Shown: positions 16,924 to 25,220 of the stretch, one piece after another
How positions within the stretch are numbered: the first letter of the stretch is position 1
Layout: every line of letters begins with the position of its first letter
Assembly (NCBI GenBank): GCA_900766735.1
Contig: CAAFWO010000033.1
Location: 46,207 to 110,206, forward strand
Direction: 5' to 3'
Length of the DNA stretch: 64,000 nt
DNA from: Clostridia bacterium
Lineage (GTDB): Bacteria; Bacillota; Clostridia; CAKSNL01; HGM11501
Translations under genes and position numbers: made by a program
Notes under the pieces: generated by a model
Databases searched by the model: none
What the model was told of the DNA's origin: nothing
What the model saw: only the letters and a program-made list of their open reading frames with translations

Positions 16924-18252
16924 ATGGGAAGAAGAGAAGAAGCGTTCAGACTTTTTAACGATATGAAGGAGGAGACTCTGGACAGAGTCAATTCCGGAAT
17001 CGAAGCGAACAGAAAAGGTTATTTTAAGATCACAGTTAAAGATAAGGACGGAAATGCGATTCCCGGAGTCAAGGTGAGAGCAAAGTTAAAAAAACATGAG
17101 TTTAAGTACGGCGCCAATATCTTTATGTTAGATGAGCTTGAAACTGAAGAAAAGAACGAGGCTTACAAAAGGGCGTTTGCCGAAGCCTTTAATCAGGCGA
17201 CGCTCCCGTTCTACTGGAGCGATTTGGAGCCTGTCGAGGGCAAACCGCGCTTTTCATCAGACAGCCCGAAGGTCTATCGCCGCCCGGCACCCGACCTTGC
17301 GCTTGACTTTTGTGAAAAGAACGGGATATATCCAAAGGCGCACTGCCTGACATATTTTAATTTCACGCCCGACTGGGTGGATATTAACGACATTGACGAT
17401 CAGAAAAAGCGCCTCACCAAGCGCTATAAAGAGATCGCCGAGCGCTACTCGGACAGGATAAAAGCATGGGAGGTTATAAATGAGCTTTTATGCACGCAGT
17501 ATCCGTGGAACAAAAACCCGTTTTTCTGCTCGGACGATGTGCTTGAATGGAACTTTAAGCTTGCCGAGAAGTATTTCCCGAATAACGAGCTTATATTAAA
17601 CGAGGCCGGAATCGCGATCTGGGAGGGCATTCACTATGCGTTTAACAGAAGCGCATATTACCAGATGATCGAAAGAGCGTTAAAGAGCGGCTCAAGGATC
17701 GACACTGTCGGAATGCAGTTCCACGTGTTCGCGGACAGAAACGGCGAGAAGAACCTCGGTAATTTCTATTATAATCCCAAGAGGATTTTCGAGGTGTTGG
17801 ACACCTATGAAAAGCTTCACCGTCCCATCCAGATAACCGAAATCACCGTTCCGGCATACAGCAACGACCCTGAGGACGAGGCGATACAGGCGGACTTGAT
17901 TGAGATGCTTTATTCGATCTGGTTCTCGCACAAGGCGGTCGAAATGATAACATATTGGAACGTCGTGGACGGATATGCCGCATGGGCGCCTCAGGGCGAT
18001 ATGACTAAGGGCGAAAACGTCTTCTTCGGCGGACTTATGAGGTTCGATATGAGCAAAAAGCCTTCGTACGACAGAATCAAGAGCCTGTTTTCAGAAAAGT
18101 GGGTTACCGATACCGAGGGCGAGACCAATGCGGCCGGCACGGCGAAGATAAAGGGATTTTACGGCGACTATGATATTTTAATAGACGGGAAGACCTATAA
18201 GGCAGAAAACCTGTCCGGCAGAAGAAACGAAACAGAGATCATATTAAAGTGA
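16924..18252 (+). CDS. Cytosolic GH10-family glycoside hydrolase (xylanase-like)
   Basis: The 442-residue product lacks a signal peptide. After an N-terminal carbohydrate-binding-like beta segment (GYFKITVKDKDGNAIPGVKVRAK) comes a GH10 barrel with the acid/base in WEVINE (Glu187) and the nucleophile in ITEITVPA (Glu306). A ~45-residue C-terminal beta segment (GTAKIKGFYGDYDILIDGKTYKAE) follows the barrel. GH10 enzymes cleave beta-1,4-xylan or aryl/oligo-xylosides; a cytosolic form suggests action on imported oligosaccharides, for example aldouronic acids. It lies third in the operon, 16 bp after the SDR gene. Confidence 0.88.
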   Translation: MGRREEAFRLFNDMKEETLDRVNSGIEANRKGYFKITVKDKDGNAIPGVKVRAKLKKHEFKYGANIFMLDELETEEKNEAYKRAFAEAFNQATLPFYWSDLEPVEGKPRFSSDSPKVYRRPAPDLALDFCEKNGIYPKAHCLTYFNFTPDWVDINDIDDQKKRLTKRYKEIAERYSDRIKAWEVINELLCTQYPWNKNPFFCSDDVLEWNFKLAEKYFPNNELILNEAGIAIWEGIHYAFNRSAYYQMIERALKSGSRIDTVGMQFHVFADRNGEKNLGNFYYNPKRIFEVLDTYEKLHRPIQITEITVPAYSNDPEDEAIQADLIEMLYSIWFSHKAVEMITYWNVVDGYAAWAPQGDMTKGENVFFGGLMRFDMSKKPSYDRIKSLFSEKWVTDTEGETNAAGTAKIKGFYGDYDILIDGKTYKAENLSGRRNETEIILK

Positions 18253-18262
18253 GGAATTGATT

Positions 18263-19171
18263 ATGCATTTTAACGACAGAGAGGAAATTATCCGCTTAAC
18301 ACCTCAATGGAAGGGCGAAAGACTTCCGGACGGAAGACCCTATGTTCCGGATAAATATTTAAGAGCGCTTAAAAATCTCACACTCGAAGAGGTGTGGAAG
18401 CCGATATTCGTCAAGGGCTATGAGAGCCAGTTTGAAGGAAGACTTCACACACTCCATGACGATGGGAGAAAGCTCATCGGCCGTGCGGTGACGGCAAGCT
18501 ACTGCCCCTACAGACCCGACTATGACGAGGTCGCAAAAAACATCGGCCGCGAAGAGGGCAGAACCGGTACATATAACCAGTGGGTGATCGATAACCTTTT
18601 GGAGGGCGACGTTCCGGTTATCGATATGTACGATAAGATCTACAAGGGCACGTTTTTGGGCGGAAATCTTACGACTGCACTCAAGAACAAGACAAAGAAC
18701 CCTAACGGCGGCGCCGTTATCTGGGGCGGAATAAGAGACACGGAGCAGATGAAAAAGGTGGAGGACACCCAGGTATATTACCGCGGTATCGACCCCACAC
18801 CGATCCGCGACTTTTGCATGATGACATATAACACGGCGACGAGAATAGGAAACGCTATCTGCCTTCCCGGAGACATAGTTTTCGGAGCGGGCGGCGGAGT
18901 TTTGTTCATTCCCTCGCACCTTGTTGCCGAGGTCGTTGACGGCGCGGCAAAGACCCAGGTAAAGGACCTTTTCGGCTTTGAGATGATCGCACAGAACAAG
19001 TTCACCACGGCCGAGATCGATAAAAACACATTGACGAAAGATATGTTGGACCTCCTGATGGACTTTATCGAGAAGGACGACAGGGCGGCTGAGTACCGCG
19101 GCATGGACTGGTCGCACGAGTACGACCTTGCAATAAACGGCGACCCGACAGATACACAGTCAGCGCTTTAA
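18263..19171 (+). CDS. RraA-like family protein (HMG/CHA aldolase or dehydratase fold)
   Basis: The 302-residue product has the RraA-family core: GGAVIWGGIRDTEQM (the GGxxRD motif that positions the substrate and metal) and the closing segment LPGDIVFGAGGGVLFIPSHLV. Members include 4-hydroxy-4-methyl-2-oxoglutarate/oxaloacetate aldolases, and others found in sugar-acid operons. The N-terminus is about 80 residues longer than RraA itself. ATG 18263 is chosen over TTG 18257 because GAGGA is ideally spaced for it. A terminator follows at once, so it ends the operon. Confidence 0.88.
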   Translation: MHFNDREEIIRLTPQWKGERLPDGRPYVPDKYLRALKNLTLEEVWKPIFVKGYESQFEGRLHTLHDDGRKLIGRAVTASYCPYRPDYDEVAKNIGREEGRTGTYNQWVIDNLLEGDVPVIDMYDKIYKGTFLGGNLTTALKNKTKNPNGGAVIWGGIRDTEQMKKVEDTQVYYRGIDPTPIRDFCMMTYNTATRIGNAICLPGDIVFGAGGGVLFIPSHLVAEVVDGAAKTQVKDLFGFEMIAQNKFTTAEIDKNTLTKDMLDLLMDFIEKDDRAAEYRGMDWSHEYDLAINGDPTDTQSAL

Positions 19172-19197
19172 AAAAATCCCCGAAAGGGGATTTTTTT
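19171..19197 (+). terminator. Intrinsic terminator of the GH10 operon
   Basis: AATCCCC GAAA GGGGATT hairpin followed by T7, directly after the stop at 19171. Confidence 0.92.
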
Positions 19198-19198
19198 A

Positions 19199-19227
19199 TC
19201 GACATTTTCTCTTTTTTGTGATAAAAT
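19199..19227 (+). promoter_or_regulatory. Promoter of yfcE-ogt-tag
   Basis: TCGACA (19199-19204), 17-bp spacer, TAAAAT (19222-19227), 20 bp before the ATG at 19248. Confidence 0.6.
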
Positions 19228-19247
19228 AGTGCCGAAAGGGTGATTTT

Positions 19248-19790
19248 ATGAAATATATGATAGCGTCAGATATTCACGGTTCAAAATATTATGCGGACCT
19301 TATGAGGGAGGCTTTCTTTTCGGAGAAGGCGGACAGGCTTATTTTGCTCGGCGATTTATTATATCACGGGCCGAGAAACGACCTGCCAAAGGATTACGAG
19401 CCTAAGGCCGTCATAGAAATATTAAATTCACTTAAGGACAGGATAATCGCCGTGCGCGGAAACTGCGACGCAGAGGTCGACCAGATGGTGCTTGACTTTC
19501 CGATAATGGCAGACTATGCCGTTTTGCCGTACGGCGAGAGGACGATCTATCTTTCGCACGGCCATATTTATGGCGAGGAGAACCCGTTAAAGCTTCAAAA
19601 GGGAGACATTTTGCTTTGCGGGCACACGCATGTTCCCAAGTGCACGGACAAGGGAAGCTTCATTTATATGAACCCCGGTTCGGTCTCGATCCCGAAGGAA
19701 ATGAGCCCTCACGGATATATGACGCTTGAGGACGGGCGCTTTTCATGGAAGAGCTTTTCCGACGGGGAGTGGCTGAGCTATGAAATATAA
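19248..19790 (+). CDS. yfcE: YfcE/MJ0936-family phosphodiesterase
   Basis: The 180-residue metallophosphoesterase has the ordered metal-binding motifs: SDIHGS (D-x-H), LGDLLYHG (GD), VRGNCD (GNCD), LSHGH and CGHTHVPK (GHTH), then NPGSVSIPK. Family enzymes hydrolyse phosphodiesters in the cytosol, with unclear natural substrates. It overlaps the next gene by 11 bp and leads an operon with two DNA alkylation-repair genes. Confidence 0.93.
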   Translation: MKYMIASDIHGSKYYADLMREAFFSEKADRLILLGDLLYHGPRNDLPKDYEPKAVIEILNSLKDRIIAVRGNCDAEVDQMVLDFPIMADYAVLPYGERTIYLSHGHIYGEENPLKLQKGDILLCGHTHVPKCTDKGSFIYMNPGSVSIPKEMSPHGYMTLEDGRFSWKSFSDGEWLSYEI

Positions 19791-20319
19791 ACACACCTAT
19801 AAAACGCCGGAGGGCTTTTCGGATATTCTGATGCAAAGCGACGGTGAGGCTTTGACAGCGCTCGTTTTCGAAGGCTCGCGCGATATAAAAAAGTTTTCCG
19901 GCGGCGCGAAAGAGGGGCTTATCCCCATTTTCGGTGAGACGGTAAAATGGCTCGACGAATATTTTTCGGGGAAAAACCCGGATTTTACACCGAAATACAA
20001 AATCGAAGGCCTCACGCTGTTTCGGAAAAGCGTGGCAGATGAAATGAATAAAATTCCCTACGGCGAAACGGTGACGTATGCAGACATTGCACGAAGCATC
20101 GCAAAAAAGAGAGGTATCCTTAAAATGTCCTCTCAGGCGGTGGGCGGCGCGGTCGGCTTTAACCCGATCTGCATCATCATTCCGTGCCACAGGGTCGTGG
20201 GCACGGGCGGAAGCTTAACGGGCTATGGCGGCGGAATAGCTAACAAGGTGGCGCTCTTAAGACTTGAGGGCGCACTTAAGGAGGAGTTTTTCGTGCCGAA
20301 AAAGGGGAGTGCGCTATGA
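19780..20319 (+). CDS. ogt: Methylated-DNA--[protein]-cysteine S-methyltransferase
   Basis: Repairs O6-methylguanine by transferring the methyl group to its own cysteine. The 179-residue product has the helix-turn-helix region (IPYGETVTYADIARSI) and the catalytic motif IIPCHRVV with Cys136, followed by GSLTGYGGG. The ogt form is preferred because no Ada regulatory domain is present. It overlaps yfcE upstream and tag downstream (4 bp), so translation is coupled. Confidence 0.95.
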   Translation: MKYKHTYKTPEGFSDILMQSDGEALTALVFEGSRDIKKFSGGAKEGLIPIFGETVKWLDEYFSGKNPDFTPKYKIEGLTLFRKSVADEMNKIPYGETVTYADIARSIAKKRGILKMSSQAVGGAVGFNPICIIIPCHRVVGTGGSLTGYGGGIANKVALLRLEGALKEEFFVPKKGSAL

Positions 20320-20858
20320 AACGGTGTTCATGGTGCAACATAAAAAATCCACTCTACATAAAATATCACGACGAGGAGTGGGGCGTTTTAAATACCGATG
20401 ACGGATATTTATTTAAAATGCTCATTTTAGAATCGTTTCAGGCCGGGCTTTCGTGGGAGTGCGTGCTTAATAAAAGGGAAGCTTTTGAAAAAGCGTATGA
20501 TGATTTTGACATAGATAAAGTCTCGTTATACGGCGAAGATAAGATAAATGAGCTTCTCGGAAACAAAGAAATCATAAGAAACAGGCTAAAGATATTAGCA
20601 AGCATTCAGAATGCGAAAATATTTAAAACCGTCAAAGAAGAATACGGCAGTTTTTATAAATATTTAAAAACCTTCACAAAGGGCGAGTCCTTTTGCGAGA
20701 TCGGGAAGACGCGCTCGGAGCTTTCGGACGCGATCTCGGACGATTTGAAAAAGCGCGGGATGAAATTTTGCGGCACGACAATCATCTATTCATACCTTCA
20801 GGCGGCGGGGATCATAAGATCGCACGATAAAGAGTGCTTCCTTTGCGATGACAGGTGA
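20316..20858 (+). CDS. tag: DNA-3-methyladenine glycosylase I
   Basis: Excises 3-methyladenine from alkylated DNA. The 180-residue product shows the Tag signatures: N-terminal RCSWCNIKNPLYIKYHDEEWG (zinc-binding Cys with the later H/C ligands), LILESFQAGLSWECVLNKREAF, and the C-terminal SHDKECF zinc ligands. It pairs with the adjacent ogt, so the operon handles both O- and N-alkyl lesions. Confidence 0.96.
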   Translation: MKRCSWCNIKNPLYIKYHDEEWGVLNTDDGYLFKMLILESFQAGLSWECVLNKREAFEKAYDDFDIDKVSLYGEDKINELLGNKEIIRNRLKILASIQNAKIFKTVKEEYGSFYKYLKTFTKGESFCEIGKTRSELSDAISDDLKKRGMKFCGTTIIYSYLQAAGIIRSHDKECFLCDDR

Positions 20859-20860
20859 AA

Positions 20861-20902
20861 ATATACAATATGCAGTTCCTTAAGGGACTGCATATTGTAT
20901 AT
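20861..20902. repeat. 19-bp inverted repeat between tag and the polysaccharide operon promoter
   Basis: ATATACAATATGCAGT (20861-20876) and its complement (20887-20902) form a perfect 16-bp stem, extended by three more pairs around a TTAA loop. No T run follows on the plus strand. It ends 8 bp before the -35 box of the polysaccharide operon, so besides acting as a transcript end it could be an operator. Confidence 0.7.
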
Positions 20903-20910
20903 AGGCAAGA

Positions 20911-20939
20911 TTGACAAGCCGGGGCATTTGTGATAAAAT
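20911..20939 (+). promoter_or_regulatory. Promoter of the surface-polysaccharide operon
   Basis: TTGACA (20911-20916), 17-bp spacer, TAAAAT (20934-20939), 46 bp before the first glycosyltransferase start. It is the only clear promoter seen ahead of the 13 co-directional genes. Confidence 0.75.
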
Positions 20940-20985
20940 AAAATGGGTATATCATAAAATCTCGACTACAATTTAAGGAGAGACT

Positions 20986-22089
20986 ATGAAAATTGCAATG
21001 ATCGGTCATAAGGATTTTCCGAGCCGCTCCGGCGGAGTTGAAGTGGTGGTCTGTGAGCTTGCCACAAGGCTTGCCAAACTCGGGGTCGATGTAACGGTTT
21101 ATAACCGCGGACGAGAAAAAGGACATAATAAATATAAAGCAATGGGCGTTAATGTAATACGAAGCCGGACGTTTAAAAATCAGAGCCTTAATGCTATGGT
21201 TTACTCGTTCACTGCGACCTTTAACGCTCTTTTTCATGATTATGATATTATTCACTATCACGCGATAGGGCCGAGCGTTCCGTTGGTGATCGCACATTTT
21301 TTCGGGAAAAAGACGGTTTCTACGGTGCACGGGCTTAACTGGAAAGTGGATAAATGGAGCTCTTTTGCCTCGCGCTATTTAAAGCTCGGCGAGAGGATAG
21401 CCGCAAAATATGCCGACGAGGTCATAACACTTTCAGATGAAATGCACGAATATTTCTTAAAAGAATATAACAGGGATACGTGCCTTATTAAAAACGCTGT
21501 TTCGCCGATAAAAAAGACGGAGGACGATTTGATAAAAGAAAAATTCGGCCTTACAAAGGGAGAGTATATTTTATATGTCGGCAGAATTTCACCCGAAAAG
21601 GGAGTGCAGGACCTTATTTCGGCATATAAAAAGGCAAATTTGAAGGAAAAACTCGTCATCGCGGGCGAAGTTCCGGAAGGGGGCTTCGGCGATGAGGTGA
21701 GAACGCTTTCCGGCGGTGATGAAACGATCGTTTTTGCGGGATTTTCACAAGGGGAAATGCTCGCATCACTTTACTCAAACGCCGCGCTTTATGTTTTGCC
21801 GAGCCACACGGAGGGGCTTGCGTTAACTCTTCTTGAAGCACTTTCTGCCGGCGCAAACTGTCTGGTGAGCGATATTCCGGAAAACACGGCGGTGTTAAAG
21901 AATTTCGGCCGGACATTTAAATCGGGGGATATTGACGACCTTAAAAATATGCTTGAAACGTCCGTCAGTATAAAAATGACGGACGATGAGAAGGAAGAAG
22001 AAAAGCGATACATAAAAGAAAACTACAGTTATGACAAAGTGGTGAAAGAGCACCTTTCGTTGTATAAAAGAATCGCAAAGAAGGGCTGA
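20986..22089 (+). CDS. Glycosyltransferase family 4 (GT-B)
   Basis: The 367-residue product has the GT4 N-terminal donor/acceptor domain (FPSRSGGVEVVVCELATRLAK, THVHG-type YHAIGPS and VSTVHGLNWK) and the C-terminal nucleotide-sugar domain. Visible there are YVGRISPEKGVQDLI and the E-x7-E motif in LPSHTEGLALTLLEALSAG. It adds a sugar to a lipid-linked intermediate on the cytoplasmic face. It is the first gene of the polysaccharide operon, with AAGGAG upstream; the next gene begins 6 bp after its stop. Confidence 0.92.
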   Translation: MKIAMIGHKDFPSRSGGVEVVVCELATRLAKLGVDVTVYNRGREKGHNKYKAMGVNVIRSRTFKNQSLNAMVYSFTATFNALFHDYDIIHYHAIGPSVPLVIAHFFGKKTVSTVHGLNWKVDKWSSFASRYLKLGERIAAKYADEVITLSDEMHEYFLKEYNRDTCLIKNAVSPIKKTEDDLIKEKFGLTKGEYILYVGRISPEKGVQDLISAYKKANLKEKLVIAGEVPEGGFGDEVRTLSGGDETIVFAGFSQGEMLASLYSNAALYVLPSHTEGLALTLLEALSAGANCLVSDIPENTAVLKNFGRTFKSGDIDDLKNMLETSVSIKMTDDEKEEEKRYIKENYSYDKVVKEHLSLYKRIAKKG

Positions 22090-22095
22090 TGTCTT

Positions 22096-23016
22096 ATGAA
22101 AAAGGTCTCGGTCATAATACCGGTCTATAATGTTAAAGAATACCTTTTGGGCTGCCTTGGATCCGTGAAAGATCAGACACTGGCTGACATTGAAGTGATT
22201 TTGGTTGACGACGGGAGCACCGACGGAAGCGGGAAGATATTAGATGAGTTTGCAAATGAGAACGGAAACGCAAAGGTCTTTCACAAGAAAAACGGCGGGC
22301 TTTCCAGCGCGAGAAACTTCGGTCTTGCAAAAGCCGAGGGCGAATATATAATATTTTTGGACAGCGATGACCAAATTATGCCGGACGCATGCAAGAGGCT
22401 TTATGACGAGGCCGAAAATGCCGGCGCCGATATGGTGATAGGCGAGGCGGAGCTTAAAGTTCCGTCCGGCTCCATGGAGCGATTTGAAAATGTTGTGAGA
22501 GAAAATTTTGACTGCGGGAGGGTGTATTCCGGCAGGGAATATCTCACAGGCTGTCTTTCGCACGGAGCGTTAAGGGTCGAGGTGTGGCGGTCTTTATATA
22601 AAAGAGAGTTTTTGATAAAAAACGGCCTTGAATTTAAATTCGGGGTCGCTCATGAGGACGAGGATTTCACGCCGAGAGCGCTTTATGCGGCAAAGAGAAT
22701 AAAGCTTTTGGCCTATAAGTGGTATTACTACAACAATAAAAGAGCCGGCTCGATCATGAACTCTTACGATATGGCGAAAAAGAAGGCGTGCGACCGCGTT
22801 AAGATTTACGACTCGCTTTCGGAGTTTTACGAAAAGGCAGAGCCCGAAAAGCTAAAACGCCTTTTGCTTGACGATCTTTCCTGGAAATACATAGAATGCT
22901 ATAAAAACGGCGCTTTGGTGCCGCGGTTAACGCCGCTTAAATGCGCCGGAAAACCGAAAAGAAAAATAAAAGCGCTCGTTTTCGCGCTTTGCCCGAAACT
23001 TTTTAAAAGGAGATGA
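22096..23016 (+). CDS. Glycosyltransferase family 2 (GT-A)
   Basis: The 306-residue product starts VSVIIPVYNVKEYLLGCLGSV and has VDDGSTDGSGKI and the DXD-equivalent FLDSDDQIMP, all typical of inverting GT2 enzymes, then a basic C-terminus. It probably adds one residue of the repeat unit. The transferred sugar cannot be predicted. Confidence 0.92.
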   Translation: MKKVSVIIPVYNVKEYLLGCLGSVKDQTLADIEVILVDDGSTDGSGKILDEFANENGNAKVFHKKNGGLSSARNFGLAKAEGEYIIFLDSDDQIMPDACKRLYDEAENAGADMVIGEAELKVPSGSMERFENVVRENFDCGRVYSGREYLTGCLSHGALRVEVWRSLYKREFLIKNGLEFKFGVAHEDEDFTPRALYAAKRIKLLAYKWYYYNNKRAGSIMNSYDMAKKKACDRVKIYDSLSEFYEKAEPEKLKRLLLDDLSWKYIECYKNGALVPRLTPLKCAGKPKRKIKALVFALCPKLFKRR

Positions 23017-23020
23017 AAAT

Positions 23021-23896
23021 GTGAATAAGCCTCTCGGATTGCTAAAAAGCAAAGGAAAGAGAAAAACTGACATCCTGATTAGCGTTATCATTGTTTTGGC
23101 GCTTTTTGTCTGGCTTTGTTCAAACATTATATATAACCGCACGAATTACGAGGTGGAATTTTATCAGGTCTCGTCGAGCAAGCTCTCGGCCGGAATCAGA
23201 ATGATATTTTTGTCCGACCTTCATCTTCGGGAATACGGTAAAAACAACGAACAGCTTATATCCGAAATCGAAAACTTAGATCCGGACATAATCGTTCTCG
23301 GCGGCGATATGGTAAACTGTAAAAAAGATAATTACGATAATATGGTCTCGTTTTCGGAAAAAATCGCTGCGATCGCCCCGGTCTATGCCGTGCTGGGTAA
23401 CCATGAGGATGTTAAGATATTTATGGGCAAGGACACCGGGCTTGTAAAAAGGTTCTCGGACGCCGGAGTGCACATTTTAAGAAACAGCGAAGAAAAGATA
23501 GTTATAAACGATAACACGGTAAAGCTTATCGGCATCGAGGGGAACTCGGGAAATTTTGAAAAGTACGGCGCGAAGGATATTATGGAAAAGTGCGAAAAGG
23601 AAGCCTCTAATGACTTCACGGTCTGCATCGCGCATGTTCCGATCCTTTTTCCCGAAAGACTCGCCGACTACAGCTTTGATTTGGGACTTGCCGGCCACGT
23701 GCACGGCGGAATCGTGAGACTGCCAAAGATAGGCGCGCTCTACTCATCGGAGGAGGGATTTTTCCCGGACTACAGCGCGGGCGAATATGCGTTGAAAAAC
23801 GGAGCGAAGCTGATCGTTTCACGCGGACTCGGGGATTCGGGCATTGCGCCCAGGATAAACAACACACCGGAAATATCGGTGATCGATCTGATTTAG
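23021..23896 (+). CDS. Membrane-anchored metallophosphoesterase
   Basis: The 291-residue product has one N-terminal membrane segment (ILISVIIVLALFVWLC, about residues 20-35). An extracytoplasmic calcineurin-like phosphoesterase domain follows: FLSDLHLREY, LGGDMVN, LGNHED, CIAHVP and GLAGHVHGG. Family members include YkuE/LpxH-like enzymes acting on lipids or lipid-linked phosphates. The start is GTG 23021 after AAGGAGA. In this operon it may dephosphorylate a polyprenyl-linked intermediate or modify phosphate substituents; that is inference. Confidence 0.88.
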   Translation: MNKPLGLLKSKGKRKTDILISVIIVLALFVWLCSNIIYNRTNYEVEFYQVSSSKLSAGIRMIFLSDLHLREYGKNNEQLISEIENLDPDIIVLGGDMVNCKKDNYDNMVSFSEKIAAIAPVYAVLGNHEDVKIFMGKDTGLVKRFSDAGVHILRNSEEKIVINDNTVKLIGIEGNSGNFEKYGAKDIMEKCEKEASNDFTVCIAHVPILFPERLADYSFDLGLAGHVHGGIVRLPKIGALYSSEEGFFPDYSAGEYALKNGAKLIVSRGLGDSGIAPRINNTPEISVIDLI

Positions 23897-23921
23897 CATC
23901 AAAAAGAAAGGGTGGAAAAAG

Positions 23922-25220
23922 ATGAAGAAAATGACCGAAAATTTTAAGAGCGTGCTTAAACTCGCCTTCAGGTATAAATACCGCATTTTTTGCCTGGTGC
24001 TTGTCCTTTTGGTGCTTTTTTCGGGCTTTCACTACCGTGTGAGCGAGAATACCGGAAGCGTTAACATATCGCTTAACTATGCCGAGGCGTCCTCTGGACT
24101 CAATCCCAATAAAACGCGCTTTAACTCATATGAGATAATGTCGGACGAAGTGCTTTCCGAGGCGATACGCCTGACCGGCTTGAAGGACGCTTTAACGGCC
24201 GAGGCGTTGGCTTCGTGCATTTCCGTCACTCCGGTGGATACGGGCAATGTAAACGGCGACGATAATTACATCAGCACGACGTACAACCTGACGTTAAACA
24301 CCTCGGCGTTAAAAATCAAAAACCGCTCGGCGGGGGATCTTCTTAAAAACATCTGCGCGGCATATAAAAATTATTTTCTTGACAATTACTGCGACAATCA
24401 GGATATTTTAAGAGCCAAGCTCGACTTGAAGGAAAATAAAGAGCCCTATATAAGGCTCAATGAGATAAACTTGAGGGTCAAGGAGCTTGACAAATATTTA
24501 GCCGGAAGGATCGATGAAAACCGCTCTTTTGTTGATGAATCAACAGGGGACAGCTTTGTCGGGGTCGACAAAAAGCTTAAAAATATCGTAAACTACGATA
24601 TTCCGAATGCAAGCGCTTTTATAATCGAGTGCGGAGTTGCCGAATCACCCGATACGCTTGCCGAAATTTTGGAATATAAGAATAAGATAGTCGGAATGTC
24701 CGCCGATAAATATATGGCATATTACGATGCGGATAATGCCGGAATCAAGGCATACAACAAGGCGATGTCCGCCGTTGTGCTGATCCCGACAGTGGATGAG
24801 GCGGATCAGTATTATATGTCGAGAACCAAGACGGCGATGGACAAAATGGCGCGTGCGGCCGATGCCGAACTTTCCGAGGCGACGGGCTATAAAAAGAATA
24901 TCATCGAAACGAATTATGTGATAAAAAAGATACGCGAGCACGGCACGAACGAGGAAAACCTTTTGACAGCAAAGGGAATGATAGAAAAGATCGAAACAGC
25001 ACTAAATTCGCTGGCGGACGAGCTTTTCACGCTGGATAAGGCATATATCGGCTATAAGGCGCAAAACTACATAACGTTTAACTATTACACTCCGTCGTTT
25101 ATAAGAAAGATCGATGTGAAAAAGACCGTTATCGAGACGGCAGCGGTGCTCGTTATATTGTTCGGCGCGGCATATGTTAAAGAGAGCAGAAAGGAGATAA
25201 ATACCGATGAAAAAATTTGA
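23922..25220 (+). CDS. Wzz-like bitopic membrane protein (polysaccharide chain-length/co-polymerase type)
   Basis: The 432-residue product has one membrane helix near each end (about residues 20-40 and 405-422) and a long, mostly helical extracytoplasmic region between, the layout of Wzz/KpsE/CapA polysaccharide co-polymerases. The classical proline-rich second-helix motif is not obvious and there is no tyrosine-kinase domain. Its stop overlaps the next gene, which has the same layout, by 14 bp, so the two may form a hetero-oligomer. Assignment rests on topology and operon context. Confidence 0.7.
   Translation: MKKMTENFKSVLKLAFRYKYRIFCLVLVLLVLFSGFHYRVSENTGSVNISLNYAEASSGLNPNKTRFNSYEIMSDEVLSEAIRLTGLKDALTAEALASCISVTPVDTGNVNGDDNYISTTYNLTLNTSALKIKNRSAGDLLKNICAAYKNYFLDNYCDNQDILRAKLDLKENKEPYIRLNEINLRVKELDKYLAGRIDENRSFVDESTGDSFVGVDKKLKNIVNYDIPNASAFIIECGVAESPDTLAEILEYKNKIVGMSADKYMAYYDADNAGIKAYNKAMSAVVLIPTVDEADQYYMSRTKTAMDKMARAADAELSEATGYKKNIIETNYVIKKIREHGTNEENLLTAKGMIEKIETALNSLADELFTLDKAYIGYKAQNYITFNYYTPSFIRKIDVKKTVIETAAVLVILFGAAYVKESRKEINTDEKI

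Noticed and set aside
18359..19117. 252-codon minus-strand frame opposite the RraA-like gene
   Set aside because: It is antisense to a clear family member, with no ribosome site and a low-complexity, shadow-like sequence.
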